A DNA stretch of 64,000 nucleotides. Origin: Lineus longissimus (taxonomy: Eukaryota; Nemertea; Pilidiophora; Heteronemertea; Lineidae). The notes below the pieces were generated by a model. The model was not told the origin of the DNA. It made no database searches and saw only the letters and a list, made by a program, of their open reading frames with translations. The stretch is taken from NCBI RefSeq assembly GCF_910592395.1, contig NC_088319.1:16554001-16618000 (forward strand), in the 5' to 3' direction. Shown piece by piece: positions 40,401 to 52,985 of the stretch (its first letter is position 1; each line of letters starts with the position of its first letter). A program made the translations under genes and the position numbers.

Positions 40401-43400
40401 AAGAATTTTCAAAAAAGATATACTTCCCATGAAAAACGGGGGCGAACGCATTCATTTTGAAATTCATAAATTTTGCAGAGCAACCACATACTGATTATAG
40501 ATTGAGAGTTCTACAGGGCATTAAACTATAGGAAAAAACAATCTCCCATGAGTAAAACTTGATTAGGAATTCAATTAAATTGATTGCACACGTGCTGCTT
40601 TGGTGCAGCAATGATTAGATTGGAAAGAAAACTTGCCGAAGATCCAGTTTTTCTTTCTTCAAATGTCTTTTTGCGCATATCAGTTGTGACTGGGCTTTCA
40701 GGCATTGGCCGAATCAGGTAATGGAGACAGAAATGGTGTAACCCTTTTTGACTCAGACACATTTGGGAGCATTTTTTATGCGACAATAGTCACGTGATAT
40801 TGCATTCAGTTGCCAAAATGCCACAGTAGTTTCGGTGCAGGATGTAGCCTGCAAGCCCTTTTTTCACAACTGGTCAGGCTAACTCTTTGAGTGTTATAGG
40901 ACTCGTTATTACTGTCACTACCCTGTCCACCTAACACTAGTCCCATGGTTTAATTACATCCAATATAGCAACAAGAAATAAGCCGTGAAAAATTTAAACT
41001 TTTTTATTCAAAATTAAATCACTAAGCTGACTAATCTAAATCGTCATTGTGGACCTCGATGAGGTAAAGCTGATTTCATGGTCCTACATTTAAGCCGATT
41101 AGCGTTAAGATATAAAGATCTTAATCACTGCGATTTTGCTGTCAACTTTGTCCACTAGTTCAATTGTGTTTTTCATTTCTGGGTATGGGTTACAGATTAA
41201 GACAAAACAAATAACCTTTTGCATATTTTAAAGACTAGCCAGAGTCCATGATATAAAGGGTTAAACCCAGCATCTGTGCATCCGAATCCAAAGGGAAGCA
41301 ACTGTGTTACCGATGCACCAAATATCCAATATCGCTATCTCTGAATAGGAAGCTCCGTGCATCAGGTGTGTCGACACTTCTAGCCAACACTCCGAGGATC
41401 AATAGGGAATCAGCCGAAAACGTCAAATCAATATGAGACGACATTAAGATGCTAGTCGCGACTGTTCAAAGAAGGAACGCAGAACATTACACGAAGTACG
41501 AAGCCTTGATACTTCAGATTTCGCAAATTAGATTTGGTTGGTGTTCTTGTTTGGTTTGCGAGGCGCAACAAGCGTTCATTGGTAAACGATGGCGCCTTTT
41601 TGATTCGCCACTGGTGCTTGAGGTATTTGCTTCGGCGGGAAGGCGCGATGTGGAATGTTTCAATTCTAGGTGATTTGATTTAGTGGTAGAGGATGAGGAG
41701 CTTTCGAGGCGTGGGTGGTGTGAGAGATGATGTTGGTTTTAAGAAAGATGTGAGAATATCAAGGAGACTGGTCTCAGATACAGGTTAGTCTCCACATAGC
41801 TACAAGCAAGACAAAAGTGATGTTCTGAAGATTCAAACCACCACTGCCGGTGTGCAAGGGATAGTAGTCCTATGGCTGATAGTCCGTGTAACAATAGCCC
41901 GTATTGCTAAATGTTTTGGTTAGGGTTAGCGGTACAATAGATCATGCATGCTGCTTAATTGATCAAATACAATGCTACCGGACTATGACTCCAGGGGGAC
42001 TATATCCGCTGTCACACCGGTTCTACTACCACTTCTAAATCAAGTTGTCATCACAAAAGCACCCCAAATGGCAAATTACTAAATCTCGGCCAGGGCACCT
42101 ATCAAAGGAACTCCATTGACCACACAAACTACGTTTTCAATACAACCAAATTTACCAAGTTACGGTTTCGTTAAGTCAAACGAAAATCAAGCAACCCCAG
42201 CCGATCTAGCATCGACTTGGGTAACGTTGATTACTTTTTCACATACAGCACCAATTACGGAGTTATTGCTAGCTCTTCCCGCCTAATTGATTCAATTTAC
42301 TTCATTCCGCATTTCACGTCAACCGAGATGAGGGAAAATAGGAACTCATCTGTCGTTTTATTGAATCTGGCGAGAAAAATTCAATTTCCACATGTTGCTT
42401 TTGCGATTACCTCGGGACGTTCTGCGCTCGAGAAATTTCGGATTTATGAATTTTTATATTACATGTCAATCATCGTCGTCGTTCGGTTGCATTTACTAGG
42501 GTTATTTTGCATATTTGGCGGCATTCTACCCTACGGGAATAATCTGAATATGAAAAATTATTGATTTGTGATTCTTTGTGTTGATGCCAATCAAGGTTAG
42601 CAAAAGGTTGCGTCGACTCGAAGGATTTGCATTTTCCTCAGCGTGTTTCCTCGCAGCGGAAATTCATCAACTGGGAACATTCTTCATAAAGAATCATATG
42701 GTTGTCATTGGATACTTGGCGACACCTCGGATGCTGAATTTATTTATCGAATTTTCACGAAGGAGAAATTAAAAATAATGAATTTATCAGCTGATTTATA
42801 GCCATCGGTTTAGGCTGTTTGGTGCAAATTAAAGGGGAAAAGGGGTAAAAGTCAGTCTCCCTTAATAAAGGCAACTTGAGTCTTATAGAAATTCAGTGCT
42901 TCAGTTAGTGGCAGTCAGCGCTCGTGCTGGCTGTAGTTTTGCTGGTACCGGCCCCAGGAAACCGACAGTCGTGCAAGGAAGCTTTGGGAAGAACTTTTGG
43001 TTTAAATCTCTCGTCTGATTCCAAATCCCCAGTCAACGCTGTTGCTATCTCCACAGTAGTTAGCTGACAAGATCCAATGTTGAAGAAAAAAATTTACCAC
43101 TCAGATAAAAGACAACTATTGAGATGATGTCAAACAACCTTAAACATTCTTATCAATATTAATCCAACAAATTGTAAACCGAATTAGAATCCTTAGATCG
43201 AATGATGAAAAAACCTTGAGATTTTTTGTAATCTCTTAACTTGATTATTCCACCTACTTTGAAAAAGCGAGTGGATTTCAACATCTTTTCTGAAGTTGAT
43301 GTCAATCTAAGGACACCAAACACATTGTGTATTGTGGTGTGTATGTCTTAATGAATGCATAGTCGCTTTCGGTTCGGCTTAGGATGGACCAAAAATAACG

Positions 43401-46400
43401 GATGCCAATTTTTTTTTTCGTGTCGAATTGTCGATAACATGCCATCGCTATGGTGACAAACATTTAATTGACGCTAATGGACGGGAAGAACATGTTGCAT
43501 GCTGGATAAAAACACCGTCAGATCCGAACAAGAATCTTGAATTGCGATCAGTTTTTTGTTAGGGAATCTGCAGGATCTCGGCCGCTTTAGAGATTTCATT
43601 ATCTAGTTTGAACATGTGATTTATCCGCGATGGAATTTTAAGAAGTTGCCGGCTGAGAGCACTTTAATCAATCATCTTTCAGATTGCGCAATTAGCAATT
43701 AATGGGTGTTCCATTTAGGAAAATGGGGACTTAATTCACTTCACGGCGCAAGTCGAGCAAGACTAACGAGATAGGCAAAGTTAGGCGGAACTTATACAGA
43801 TTTCATGAGATATTATAACTCATGGTCTGATGTTTTGCAAGTGATCAACACAGACCGGTTCCAAAAATCTAAATATTGCCTAAACCAACAACACCGAGAA
43901 AAAACAACTTTGAGGAAATCGGCCCAGTAGTATTTCGCACAACAGCCCAAAAAGATGAATTCATTCCATCATTAGTTTACCTGTAAGTTGCATACAGGTT
44001 ACTGTATACTAATATGAGGTATTTCTAGCAACTTAAGTTGCAACACACTCAGCCAAATATAGAAATCAGAGAAAATGTCAAGAAAAACTACTTGAAACCC
44101 AACACAAAGATAAGAATTCAATAAAGACATGTCAAAACTTCGTTAGCGCCATTTTTTCACCTCTCAACAAACTCTCAATTTCCGTTAACTAAATGTAGAT
44201 GTCTCATTAAATCAATGGGAAAATTCACGCTAATCACCCAGAATACTCGCCTCTGACAAGCAAATCAATGTTCTGTCAGCGATAGAACTCCTTGCCGATT
44301 TCGTCAATAAGTATTCTGTTCGTTGTGTTGAGGCATATAGGATTTCATCAATGCTAAACGCATCTCTGCGACTTACGGCGTGAACATTTTCCAATGATTT
44401 AGTTGGAAATGTTCTAATGATATTGCTACCAATAATTGGTGGATAGAATTTCCTAGAATTCCCCTCTTGATAGATCTCGAGATATTTCGCAATCCACAGT
44501 GGGTTGCAACCTGTTGGTGAGGTTGCTTTCCCGGAGGTTTTGTCTTTAGTGGAATCTCTGACCGTGTTTATACATTTGCATCAACTTTGAAAGCGCAGTC
44601 ATAATGACAAAAGACCTTGTCAATGACGACTCTTGCATGCTACACTGCAGAACACCATCTTGGATAGTGCATTCATATCGAAGCAAACTCATGCATGCTA
44701 CAGAGCAATAATTAACGCTGGTGCATGTTCCCTGGACATGTTATCATAAGCCAATCAAAGCCAAGATTGATTTCCGCTGGTTGTGACAGAATTCGCAATT
44801 CACGACAGGTATAATTCTACAATTGGCGGAGCAGGTTGTTGATTTGGGGATCGCATGTTTGCGGCTTCTCGCTCGTTACCCAGAATGCACTTGCAGGATT
44901 TATTACAACATGCAACAGGGTTTGATAAATGTCTCGTATCAGATTAGATGCATCTTGCTACTAATTACAGCAGCAGCTAATCGAATCGGAGCAAATTGGA
45001 CCTGATCAGACTATGTCATGCAAGTCATTTAGATTACATGTAATACCATAATTTTTTGAAACACACAGACAATGAGTCGAATCCACCATATGGAAAAGAC
45101 TATAACGATATCTGTAGCAAAGATTCTGCCAAGTCAACAAGGACACAGCCTAATAGCAACCCTGCTGCAAATATATACATATCCAATAACCAGATCTTCA
45201 ATTGTCAACATGCTAAGCCGAGCGATTTCTCAGATAGCAAACGTTGCTATAAGACGTAGCCGATCTCGAGTGCCAGCCAATTAATCGCAATAAATGAAAT
45301 TTTATCCTCGGGAAGCTCCGCGTCTTCCAATGGAAGCCTCGGATGATTTTGCTGCCGTCTTCGCGACACTTCCCAAGCTTCGTACTCAGCATCTTTACGC
45401 AGTCGGTAACCAGGATGTTACTGCAATGATGAGCAGCATGCAAAACGGTGTTTTTAACGGGTTGTCGAGAATGGGGAAACGAAAAAGAAAATATTTTAAT
45501 TCCTCTGGAATCCATTAGAAGTGCTCATTGATTGGGACTTTTTCTTGATTCGGGAGGAACAATTTTAATTTAGCTTGGGTAAAGTTGATGAGAATGAATT
45601 CGTTTTCCAGTGTCAACCCTTTTCTATCAGTTTCAGACACAGACTGCAGAAATAGACCGAGTTTTTTTCCCGAAAATTTCATCTCCAAAGAACAAAGGAA
45701 AATCAAAATCGCAATGAGCTAATTTCATTTTTTAGAATTCAAGCCATGAGATCTCACGGGACCTGCCTCGCACTCATGGATTGATATCCAACCAATCAGA
45801 ATCACTTCTAATTATAATTCTGCCTGGTACTCAATCACACTCCTGTCACCTCCTGCCAGAAAAGACATCAGCCTGCATCAATCATCAAAGACCTTAAAAC
45901 TGATAAAAGCAACTTTAATTTCATAATTTTCAAAAGTTAAATTGGCAGATAAAAGGTCTGAACTTTTGTTGGAAATTAGAGTTGGATGATGATGAAATTT
46001 CAATTTCAACTCAAAAGGCCGATATTAGCCATGTATTGTATACACAAATGTACATCAATGCATATCCAAGTTTTGGTAAATGCTGGTGAAATCAACCTGA
46101 TTCTGCTCCACCTTAAGCTTACAATGTAAGACGAGTACACTGCGGAGGTAACTGTGCAAAAATACCGGAACTTAGGCCAACTTGGCATGAACTGATCCAT
46201 GATTGAAAGAGCGCTAAAACTAACATTATAACATTATCTGCTAAAGCAAAGCTAACCGAAATGACAGAGCTAGCCTGAGGACCCTGGCGGCAAATTGCGA
46301 ACGGAATGGAAATGCCTTATTGCGCTAATGAAAGTTGACCTTTAAAATGCTAAGGTGGCCTGGCACTCGGCTAAGAAATTGGAAAATGCTATTTGTGTTG

Positions 46401-46995
46401 GAAGTCATTATGGCGTGTTGGTGCTTTTAGGACGCCATTTGCTTTTGGGTGAATTTCAGTGTTGTGTCTTTTTGAGAAGAATTGCCTTAGTTTCAAGTCG
46501 GACCCCTTTCCTCTTGAAAATACAACCTACGATCTACTACTGTGACAAAACCACCCTCAGCATTGCTTAGCTTCCTGCCTCCCGCAGGTGGCATCGATCA
46601 ATTCCTCGTCCTCGCTCAACAAACGTTTCCCCAATATGTATGACAAGTGCGAAGAACGCACTGATGTGGAAATGAGGCTTTTAAAATCTCTTTGATCAGC
46701 GCTAGACAAGATTGTTAGGAGGGGATTCGACATGCTGCGGTGTACCAACAACACCAACTCTTTCAGGACGAGAGTTTTACTCGTAACCTTGACTTCATGT
46801 GGCTTCTTGATACAGTTAAACGAGAGGAAATTGACTTACGAGCACAGGCCCTGGATGGCGGGTCGGTCCTGCTTCTGTAGTAGCCCTTGATACACTTACA
46901 CTCGACCGAGTGTTTCTTGTCCGTATAAGACTTGTCGGGACACGGGCGGCACTCATCACTACCGACATTCCACTTGTACGTGTTGATTGGACAAT
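31215..46995 (-). CDS. Eph: Eph receptor tyrosine kinase, 3' part of gene
   Basis: Eph receptors are single-span receptor tyrosine kinases that bind membrane-anchored ephrins and guide cell sorting and axons. Exons, in transcript order: 46840-46995 (EGF-like), 37753-38064 (FN3-1), 36550-36967 (FN3-2, membrane span), 36390-36451 (tentative juxtamembrane), 34854-34898 (micro-exon), 33583-33912, 32737-32897, 32447-32560, 32099-32293, 31659-31801 (kinase) and 31215-31488 (SAM). All phases agree, giving about 736 residues, and the domain order is that of the family. The ephrin-binding domain and first Cys-rich part are not visible and should lie right of the window. Kinase motifs are intact, so an active enzyme is expected. 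The 20-kb span has one intron of 8.8 kb and a first visible intron longer than 17 kb. Confidence 0.93.
31659..31801 (-). CDS. Eph: Eph kinase end
   Basis: It encodes [20 protein letters not shown] then [20 protein letters not shown], with the invariant CW and R of subdomain XI. The donor is gtaggt. Confidence 0.96.
32099..32293 (-). CDS. Eph: Eph kinase C-lobe
   Basis: It encodes [20 protein letters not shown], then [20 protein letters not shown] and ends YRLPPPM. These are the APE, DVWS and GERPY motifs of subdomains VIII-X. Confidence 0.97.
32447..32560 (-). CDS. Eph: Eph kinase catalytic and activation loops
   Basis: It encodes [20 protein letters not shown] then [18 protein letters not shown]: catalytic Asp, the DFG metal-binding motif and an activation-loop Tyr. 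All are intact. Confidence 0.97.
32737..32897 (-). CDS. Eph: Eph kinase hinge region
   Basis: It encodes [19 protein letters not shown] at the hinge, then [20 protein letters not shown] and ends VHR, which the next exon completes to the catalytic loop HRDLAARN. Confidence 0.96.
33079..33318. repeat. 20-bp minisatellite with 60-bp higher-order unit
   Basis: Twelve copies of ATGGTGAGATTTCCCCAyrr follow each other in the kinase intron 32898-33582. In the last six copies the 3' trinucleotide and one T/C change follow the order TGA, CAG (with GACTT), TAG twice over, so a 60-bp unit has itself been duplicated. Confidence 0.97.
33583..33912 (-). CDS. Eph: Eph juxtamembrane and kinase N-lobe
   Basis: The exon carries the conserved juxtamembrane motif [19 protein letters not shown] with two regulatory Tyr, the glycine loop [11 protein letters not shown], the ATP-anchoring VAIKTLKPG, and the helix C region [20 protein letters not shown]. 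In vertebrates the loop is usually GAGEFGEVC, so the Ala-to-Gly and Glu-to-Asp changes are mild. Confidence 0.96.
33913..36389 (-). other. Eph: Eph juxtamembrane introns
   Basis: Apart from the micro-exon at 34854-34898, no further exon could be shown. The sequence is AT-rich with no clear repeats. Confidence 0.5.
34854..34898 (-). CDS. Eph: Eph juxtamembrane micro-exon (45 bp)
   Basis: The acceptor is strong (tctttttctccaactaacag) and the donor GTAAGT is perfect. In the only phase that fits the next exon it reads [14 protein letters not shown] and continues to [11 protein letters not shown] 45-bp exon keeps frame when skipped only if its flanking phases match; here both ends are split after base 1, so a skip would stay in frame. 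Confidence 0.6.
36390..36451 (-). CDS. Eph: tentative Eph juxtamembrane exon
   Basis: On the minus strand, after ...CAGTGTAG, an open segment encodes [20 protein letters not shown]. Its length (62 bp) is exactly the phase needed between the membrane-span exon and the micro-exon. The donor would be GTCGAT, which is weak, and the preceding intron would be only 98 bp. Another exon between 34.9 and 36.5 kb remains possible. Confidence 0.35.
36550..36967 (-). CDS. Eph: Eph receptor second FN3 domain and transmembrane segment
   Basis: FN3-2 reads [21 protein letters not shown], then [17 protein letters not shown]. After an acidic linker comes the membrane span [20 protein letters not shown] followed by [10 protein letters not shown]. 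The gtaagt donor leaves two bases of a codon, which requires at least one further exon before the micro-exon at 34.87 kb. Confidence 0.94.
37753..38064 (-). CDS. Eph: Eph receptor first FN3 domain
   Basis: The exon starts [20 protein letters not shown] and contains [19 protein letters not shown], a Cys pair (HCWECDG) and [15 protein letters not shown], the normal FN3-1 pattern of Eph receptors. Flanking phases 1-1 fit a whole-domain exon. Confidence 0.94.
38065..46839 (-). other. Eph: Eph intron between EGF-like and FN3-1 exons (8.8 kb)
   Basis: Consensus splice sites bound it (gtaagtc after the EGF-like exon, ttttag before FN3-1). I see no coding exon, RNA gene or recognisable transposon in it. 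Confidence 0.75.
46840..46995 (-). CDS. Eph: Eph receptor EGF-like Cys-rich exon
   Basis: The exon encodes [20 protein letters not shown], then [22 protein letters not shown]. This is the Eph signature C-x(n)-C-x-x-C-P...C-x-C-x-x-x-Y-x-R...DPP-x-x-x-C that precedes FN3-1. The split Arg codon at its end joins RPPTSPRNL in the next exon, as in known Eph receptors (ACTRPPSAP-type). Confidence 0.93.
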
Positions 46996-49900
46996 CTAGA
47001 ACGAGAAAGAAAGACATGAAATTAAATTTGAAATTTTGCTTGACTTTCATAGCTTTTGTAACAAAAACCAATTACATTAGCAGAGTACAATGTCAACCAA
47101 TACCTCAATTGTTTTCCTATGAACTCTCCCATAATACTACCTTCCTAATAGTGAACAAAGTATTGGGCGATAAAGAAAATAGGATACTTGGTCAACAGAC
47201 ATTGGCAACCTCCTCAAGAACCAACGTTTTCCTTTAAGGTGGTCTGTAACAGGCGATATTGACCCAGAAGCTGTTATACGTGAGTATTCATAAGAGGCAG
47301 TCGAGGGAAATGAAACCCAATAACCTATATATTGTTCTTAGCAGAGGAAATGGAAACTTTGGAACCAGATACCAGTGCGACTATCCTCTGTTGAGGTCAA
47401 GCAATGATTTGGATGAAGAAGATTCTAACATATTTCAACATTGTTGTCTTTTTGCCTTTTCACTTCCGCCGATGTAACATTTGCTCTAAACGTCTGCTGA
47501 CTCAGAATCAAAGGTTTCGTAGCAGACGTCAGTCTTGTCTGCCTCAAGCTTTATGCTCTGTCTGCTTTTTCACCCATCAGGTAAGCGGAGTCAAAAACCA
47601 AAGCAATCGGCTTGAAATCCAATCTATTTTGTATAAAAGCGGCATTCTTTTGACTTTTCTTACACAACATCAACAGCAAAGGTTGAAATGAGGCTATGAA
47701 TGGGTTAACATACTGATTTTTTTCCTCATTCATTCTTTCAGGTGATTACGGGAAATCTGAATCCGGATTGTCTGATAAGTGTCAATACTATTGTTTTTCT
47801 GTCATTGTGACATCGCATTTACTTGTCACATTTGTATTTTTACGACTTTTCTCCAACTTTTTTCTCGATGCTTGACGAAAGAATGACAGGATCTTTGTAA
47901 CATAACGTGCTAATCTAGAACTTAGTCATATTCATTACAAAAGGAAAATCAGATTGCACGAAATCACAATCACAATTCATTCAAGGAGCCAACGAGAATG
48001 ATTCGTTTTATATGATTGCTTGTACTCCAAGTACGAGAGTGTTTGGTTGATTCTTAATCTCGTTTCCTGATGGAATCAGGTATTTGGAGCAAACTTTTTA
48101 GCCTCAAAAGTATTTTTCAAAACATGATGAGACATCAACCTTGCCTTGAAAAAGGTTACTGCCAAACCAATCCCAGTAATATACCCAGTCGCAAGCAATT
48201 AGTTTTGGATAAAGCGACCAAACCCAGTGATGTATGCCATGAATCCGTTTTACCAGTAAACAGCAACTGCATTTAATGTAAATAAGAACAGAGATTCGTA
48301 AGTGAAGTTTTCAGCGTCACGCTTTGCCCTCGAGAAAGAACGATTTCGCTACTTGTTGAGCGGGTTGGGGTGTTTACGCATGATTGGTCCAGCCTCTGTG
48401 GGATTAATGATGTGGATTCAACACTCTGTAAGCTCACGTTCACGTACAGTATTGTACATTTTAGTGCACCCAAGGTGCATCGAACTGGGCATTGCTGGGG
48501 TGAAATTGCCACAAGATTTATCATTCGACTCATTTGAAATAAAGTGCAATTTACAAACACGAGATTTTCGAAATGGGATCTTGTTTTTAATTGTTGATGT
48601 TTGAATTCAATTGTTTGATAGCCTATGGGTATATCTGTAGCCCGCACCTGCTGAATGTAGCGTCATTCTCACGGGAAATGTTAAACAACATATTGAAGTT
48701 TCTTTGAAAAACTATTGCAAAGTTATTTTGCTGCCATTTTTCCTAGGTATTTTCACTGTTTCAAATAATCAGGGGTTAAATTTGCTTCTATCGTCTGCCA
48801 GAAGAAAGAACAACTACATGTAGGCCTACTGTCAAAAACAATCTGATTGGACAAGATATTCCTCAAAGCCAAACGAAGTCTTCAGCAAGGCATACATTTC
48901 TGTTTTTTTCCCCCAGTTCAACCTTATCGCTATGGAATCTAAACTCGAAGTTAAACGCGATGATTAAATTTCAAGATATCTGGCGAGATTTGAACATTTA
49001 TCGGTAATTTCATGAAATGATTCAAATTCTGTAATCTCGAGTTGATGTAATCGCAGGAATCTGCCGTTTAAGGTTTAAACACGGATTCCCAGAGTGCCTG
49101 AATTAATCTTGACAGAATCCGTGGCACGCCAGCGGGGAAGCTTGATAACGTCAGCTGGAATTCCACATTTTATACATCACCAGTAGCAACACACAGCAGA
49201 GAATTGTCGTCGAAGCAACGATACTCATGAAACATTGGTAGCGGCTATGGCAGAATCCTTGTTTATGTTCAAAGAATTGCCAGAGAGCAAAATCAACACC
49301 AGAACGAACATAGACAGTAACTCTCAACCTCTCAGTTCTAACCAAAATAGATGCAACTGCATTAGCCAGAAAGAAACGTAGAAGTTTTAAGAGCGACAAT
49401 AACTTTACTTTTTAAAACAACCAATCGGTTTCGTCCCAGGCGTGCTCCAACCCAACCATCTCCCTCCCATTCCGCTCTTGTGAAGGAGACCTGTTGAACG
49501 GCGGCAGAAATTCCCGAGTGCAACTCTCAAGATCGGCTGGATTGCCATGGGAACCAAAGAACTGGATCCATTGCGAGGTTTTTATTGCCCTTTTTCTGGT
49601 AATTGGAATTGGTTTCAGATGTCAGTTTTTGTTGTTGTTGTTGGTTCCGCTACAGGGCGGACTCGTCCAGGGTTTTCTTCTCAAGTATAAATCTCATCTA
49701 AGGCCCGTTGATGTATTCTGACAGTAAGGCCTTTTTGTGAATTCCCCGCAAAGGTTTTCTGCTAAGGCTGTACATCTTCCAAATGAATAATGACTTTGCT
49801 GCTGAAAAGTTTCATTTGATGAGAATGTGGAGCAAAAAAACATCTTCTCTAAATTTCAGGTCAAGCTCAGCCAATTTTGGGAAAGCCAGTGGACATTCCC

Positions 49901-51768
49901 GGCATTTCCAATGATGAAAGTTTAAACTTTGTCTTTAATGCTAAGTTGTCATTTTCTGACCAAATCTGCTTTCAATGGTGATATTTCCTGAACCTTCTTT
50001 CCTTTCTTCAATTTCATTCTACGCCACCTGACCTTATCTGGGGTGAGCGCTCTCGCTTCAATATTTACAGCTCTCGCTAATGTCAACTTCACTTGAAAGC
50101 AAGGTTTAAGTCTGATCTCAAAACCGAGTGTTTGGAGTCTGTGATTTGGAATTATTCTATATTTGCCTCAAAATCCTCTTACGCCTGTAAATGGTTCCAC
50201 CATGGAAAGCACACACAGAGCTTGGTTTCTGACGTTCTGAGTTGAACACTATTCACTTAAGTATTTGATGTCACATGCTTCAAACTGTAGCACTTGGAAC
50301 AACCTCACCAAGCTGGAATCTGCCTTCAACAATCTTCGACAATATAAACAAAGATGTTGCAAGAATACTTCTCTTATACATTGGTCGCTTAGCAATATAT
50401 TAATATAGCACATCTGAAAGAATGCAGTACCAAAGAAACTTTCTGATTACCATGGAAATGGCTTCTCGAATAAAAGAGTAAATCCCAACTGTGCAGCTCA
50501 ATGACAACAATAGCACAACCACTTAGTCAAAGATGGTCGACGTTTATGTTGTTTATTACAGAGAGATATCATCATGTTCCGAGTGCCTATCTGCTTACCC
50601 AATAAAGAACATTTATAGATAGATAACTACCATATTACCATAGAACCTTGAGAGGAATGTTGATGCCCAACTTTTTGTTCACCCAGTTATAAGATGACAT
50701 TCTTGCAAAAGATCTTTGTTGCTTACACTGACCTTAGGGCGTCGAATTGTACAGAAGGCCAGGTTATAGTGTAGAAGGAGGTGAAAGGATGATCCTTGGC
50801 ATTACACCTTGCACTTTCCATGACCAGAACAAGTGTTGAAGACGTCTGACTTCAACACTTGACACTGATGGAAAGGACTGAGCTAAATCGATTCAGAAGA
50901 AGCAGATAATGAAAAGAAATTTCCAAGATTCTGTTGCTGAGTGAAAGGGATATATTGTCACCTATGCCCATTACCGCACAGATTTGTAATGGATGCTCTG
51001 CTCTCTAAGGTATAACCAACCAAGTCAAAGACTCTTAGGACATGGACTCTACTATAGTAATTGACATAATGCCTAAAGGTGATATAAACAAGAACCTGAA
51101 AAAGTGACAAAATTGCCAGGAAATGTCGAAAGAAACACACTTATAGCAACCAGCGCCAACTACCACTTCACACAGAAAGCAATAAACATGTGCCGAGACT
51201 TATCTCAAATGGATGAAAAGCCATGTGGAAAATCTTGCAAATTACCATGGGGATTGCTGCCATTATTCATTTACTTCCTGCGTCAGGTTCCGATGGGTGA
51301 GTGGAAAAAACGCCAAAGCGGAATTGTGCGTCTGTCGGCCATGTGATTTGACGTCGCAAGGAACCTGACCATAAATCCCACTGGTCATTTCCCTCCTGTT
51401 ATCGTCAACTCATGACGGCGACTTGACGATACAATGGAGATACGCAGCGAAATGATCACTGTTTTTTAGTCTCAGGGGTTTTCAAAACAGACACATGTCA
51501 ACGCGAGGCATTACTTTCTGCATTTCTGTCATTGCTTCTCCAATGCTCTCTGCACTCAACGTCCTTCGTTAAGTTTCTCTGGCATTTGAGTCAAAGAAGT
51601 GAGATGTCCTCAGCACGATTAGACACATTCTCAGGAAATGATATGGGTTCTGTCGCCAGAGAAAGAACTCGATGCTTGTTAGGAATAACTTAAGGCGGGA
51701 TCATACCACTCCGCTCGAGAACACTTGCGTTCATTACAATGAATTTTTATTCTCTCTGAGCAATGGTA

Positions 51769-52172
51769 TTTAGATAGAGACTGTTTAGGCTGTCGACAGT
51801 TTGGTCACTTAGGTAGAGACTGCATGGATGTGACCAGTTTGGACATTTGGGTAGAGACTGTTTTGGCTGTAGACTGTTTGGACACTTGGGTAGAGACTGT
51901 GTTGACTGTAGACTTTGGACATTTGGGTAGAGACTGTTTTGGCTGTAGACAGTTTGGACATTTGGGTAGAGACTGTTTTGGCTGTAGACTGTTTGGACAC
52001 TTGGGTCGAGACTGTGTTGACTGTAGACTTTGGACATTTGGGTAGAGACTGTTTTGGCTGTAGACAGTTTGGACATTTGGGTAGAGACTGTTTTGGCTGT
52101 AGACTGTTTGGACACTTGGGTAGAGACTGCACAGTTCTTATAAATGTGGTCAGTTTGAACACTTCTGAAAAG
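51769..52172 (+). repeat. 39/37-bp minisatellite derived from CCHC zinc-knuckle coding sequence
   Basis: Units begin (at the first Cys codon) at 51782, 51821, 51859, 51898, 51935, 51974, 52013, 52050, 52089 and, degenerate, 52128. Each 39-bp unit is 13 codons and reads CFGCRQFGHLGRD-C, an exact C-x2-C-x4-H-x4-C zinc knuckle whose last Cys is the first of the next unit. Six units are intact; one has a 1-bp and two a 2-bp deletion, so no single frame runs through. A 115-bp higher-order unit (39+37+39) is repeated. Confidence 0.85.
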
Positions 52173-52961
52173 AACGTTCTTCGCATTTCTTTCTTTCATG
52201 GTGTTAAACGAATCATGTACACTCTCCTACCAATACAGACAGTTCCTGACGAGTTAAAGGCTCGACAACTTAGTGCTAATGAGGTCCTTACTCTGACCAG
52301 TTTGGTTCTACTCACACAGCGAGAGCAGGCATTGCATTCCACCTCAAGATGGATCAAATCACCAATGCAGAATGCACAGCAATCAAAAGAAAATGTACAG
52401 GTAGATCTAGTGTGCTTGCCGTGAATCGGACTCAAGGAATAAGGGTATCCTTACCAGATGCAAGCTCTTTTCAATTTAATTACACGCAACGAGACCGTAG
52501 TGGAACTTGAGTCGATTTCATTTGAAAGTTTAGCAACACGTGTTATTGGCATCCAATATGGCTGATTAGCTCCGGGACTATTTCTGGTTTTTCACCTTGT
52601 ACATTTCTTACTAGCTTTCAACGTTTTCTCGCGGAAGTTTTTTGACCCGTGATATTACAGTTGGTAAGTATCTAGCGCTTGTCGGGCTGTACTTCACTCA
52701 ATTTCACTATGGTGAACTCTCTAATTAACCCCTTGGGCATATAAATGTAGGAGAACAGTCATGAGACTTTCAAGCGAACAGCCAAGAACGGCTGATTTTG
52801 AAAAGATGATAGATAGATTAATAGATAATGTCACAAACAGGGATCTTATTAACCACTAGGAGACATCAGGTGAGAGCACAAAATCTGTGTGATTGTTATA
52901 AGGTGACGAAGACACGGGTAATGAAAGTGAGACCTAAAGTCGATTATCAGTGTCAATCACA

Positions 52962-52985
52962 GCAGCTCCGCCTAGGGCGAGCTGC
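52962..52985 (+). other. strong 24-nt hairpin in GC-rich patch
   Basis: GCAGCT and AGCTGC enclose CGCC/GGCG with a single bulged C and a three-base loop. The surrounding 52960-53110 is much more GC-rich than its neighbours. I do not recognise an RNA gene. Confidence 0.4.

Noticed and set aside
38065-46839. Searched for retroelement polymerase, transposase, tRNA or CRISPR-like arrays in the large Eph intron
   Set aside because: Nothing convincing was seen by eye.
51747-52199. Long minus-strand frames over the zinc-knuckle array (PKCPNSLQPKQSL type)
   Set aside because: They are the complement of the repeat; only the plus strand shows a motif with meaning.
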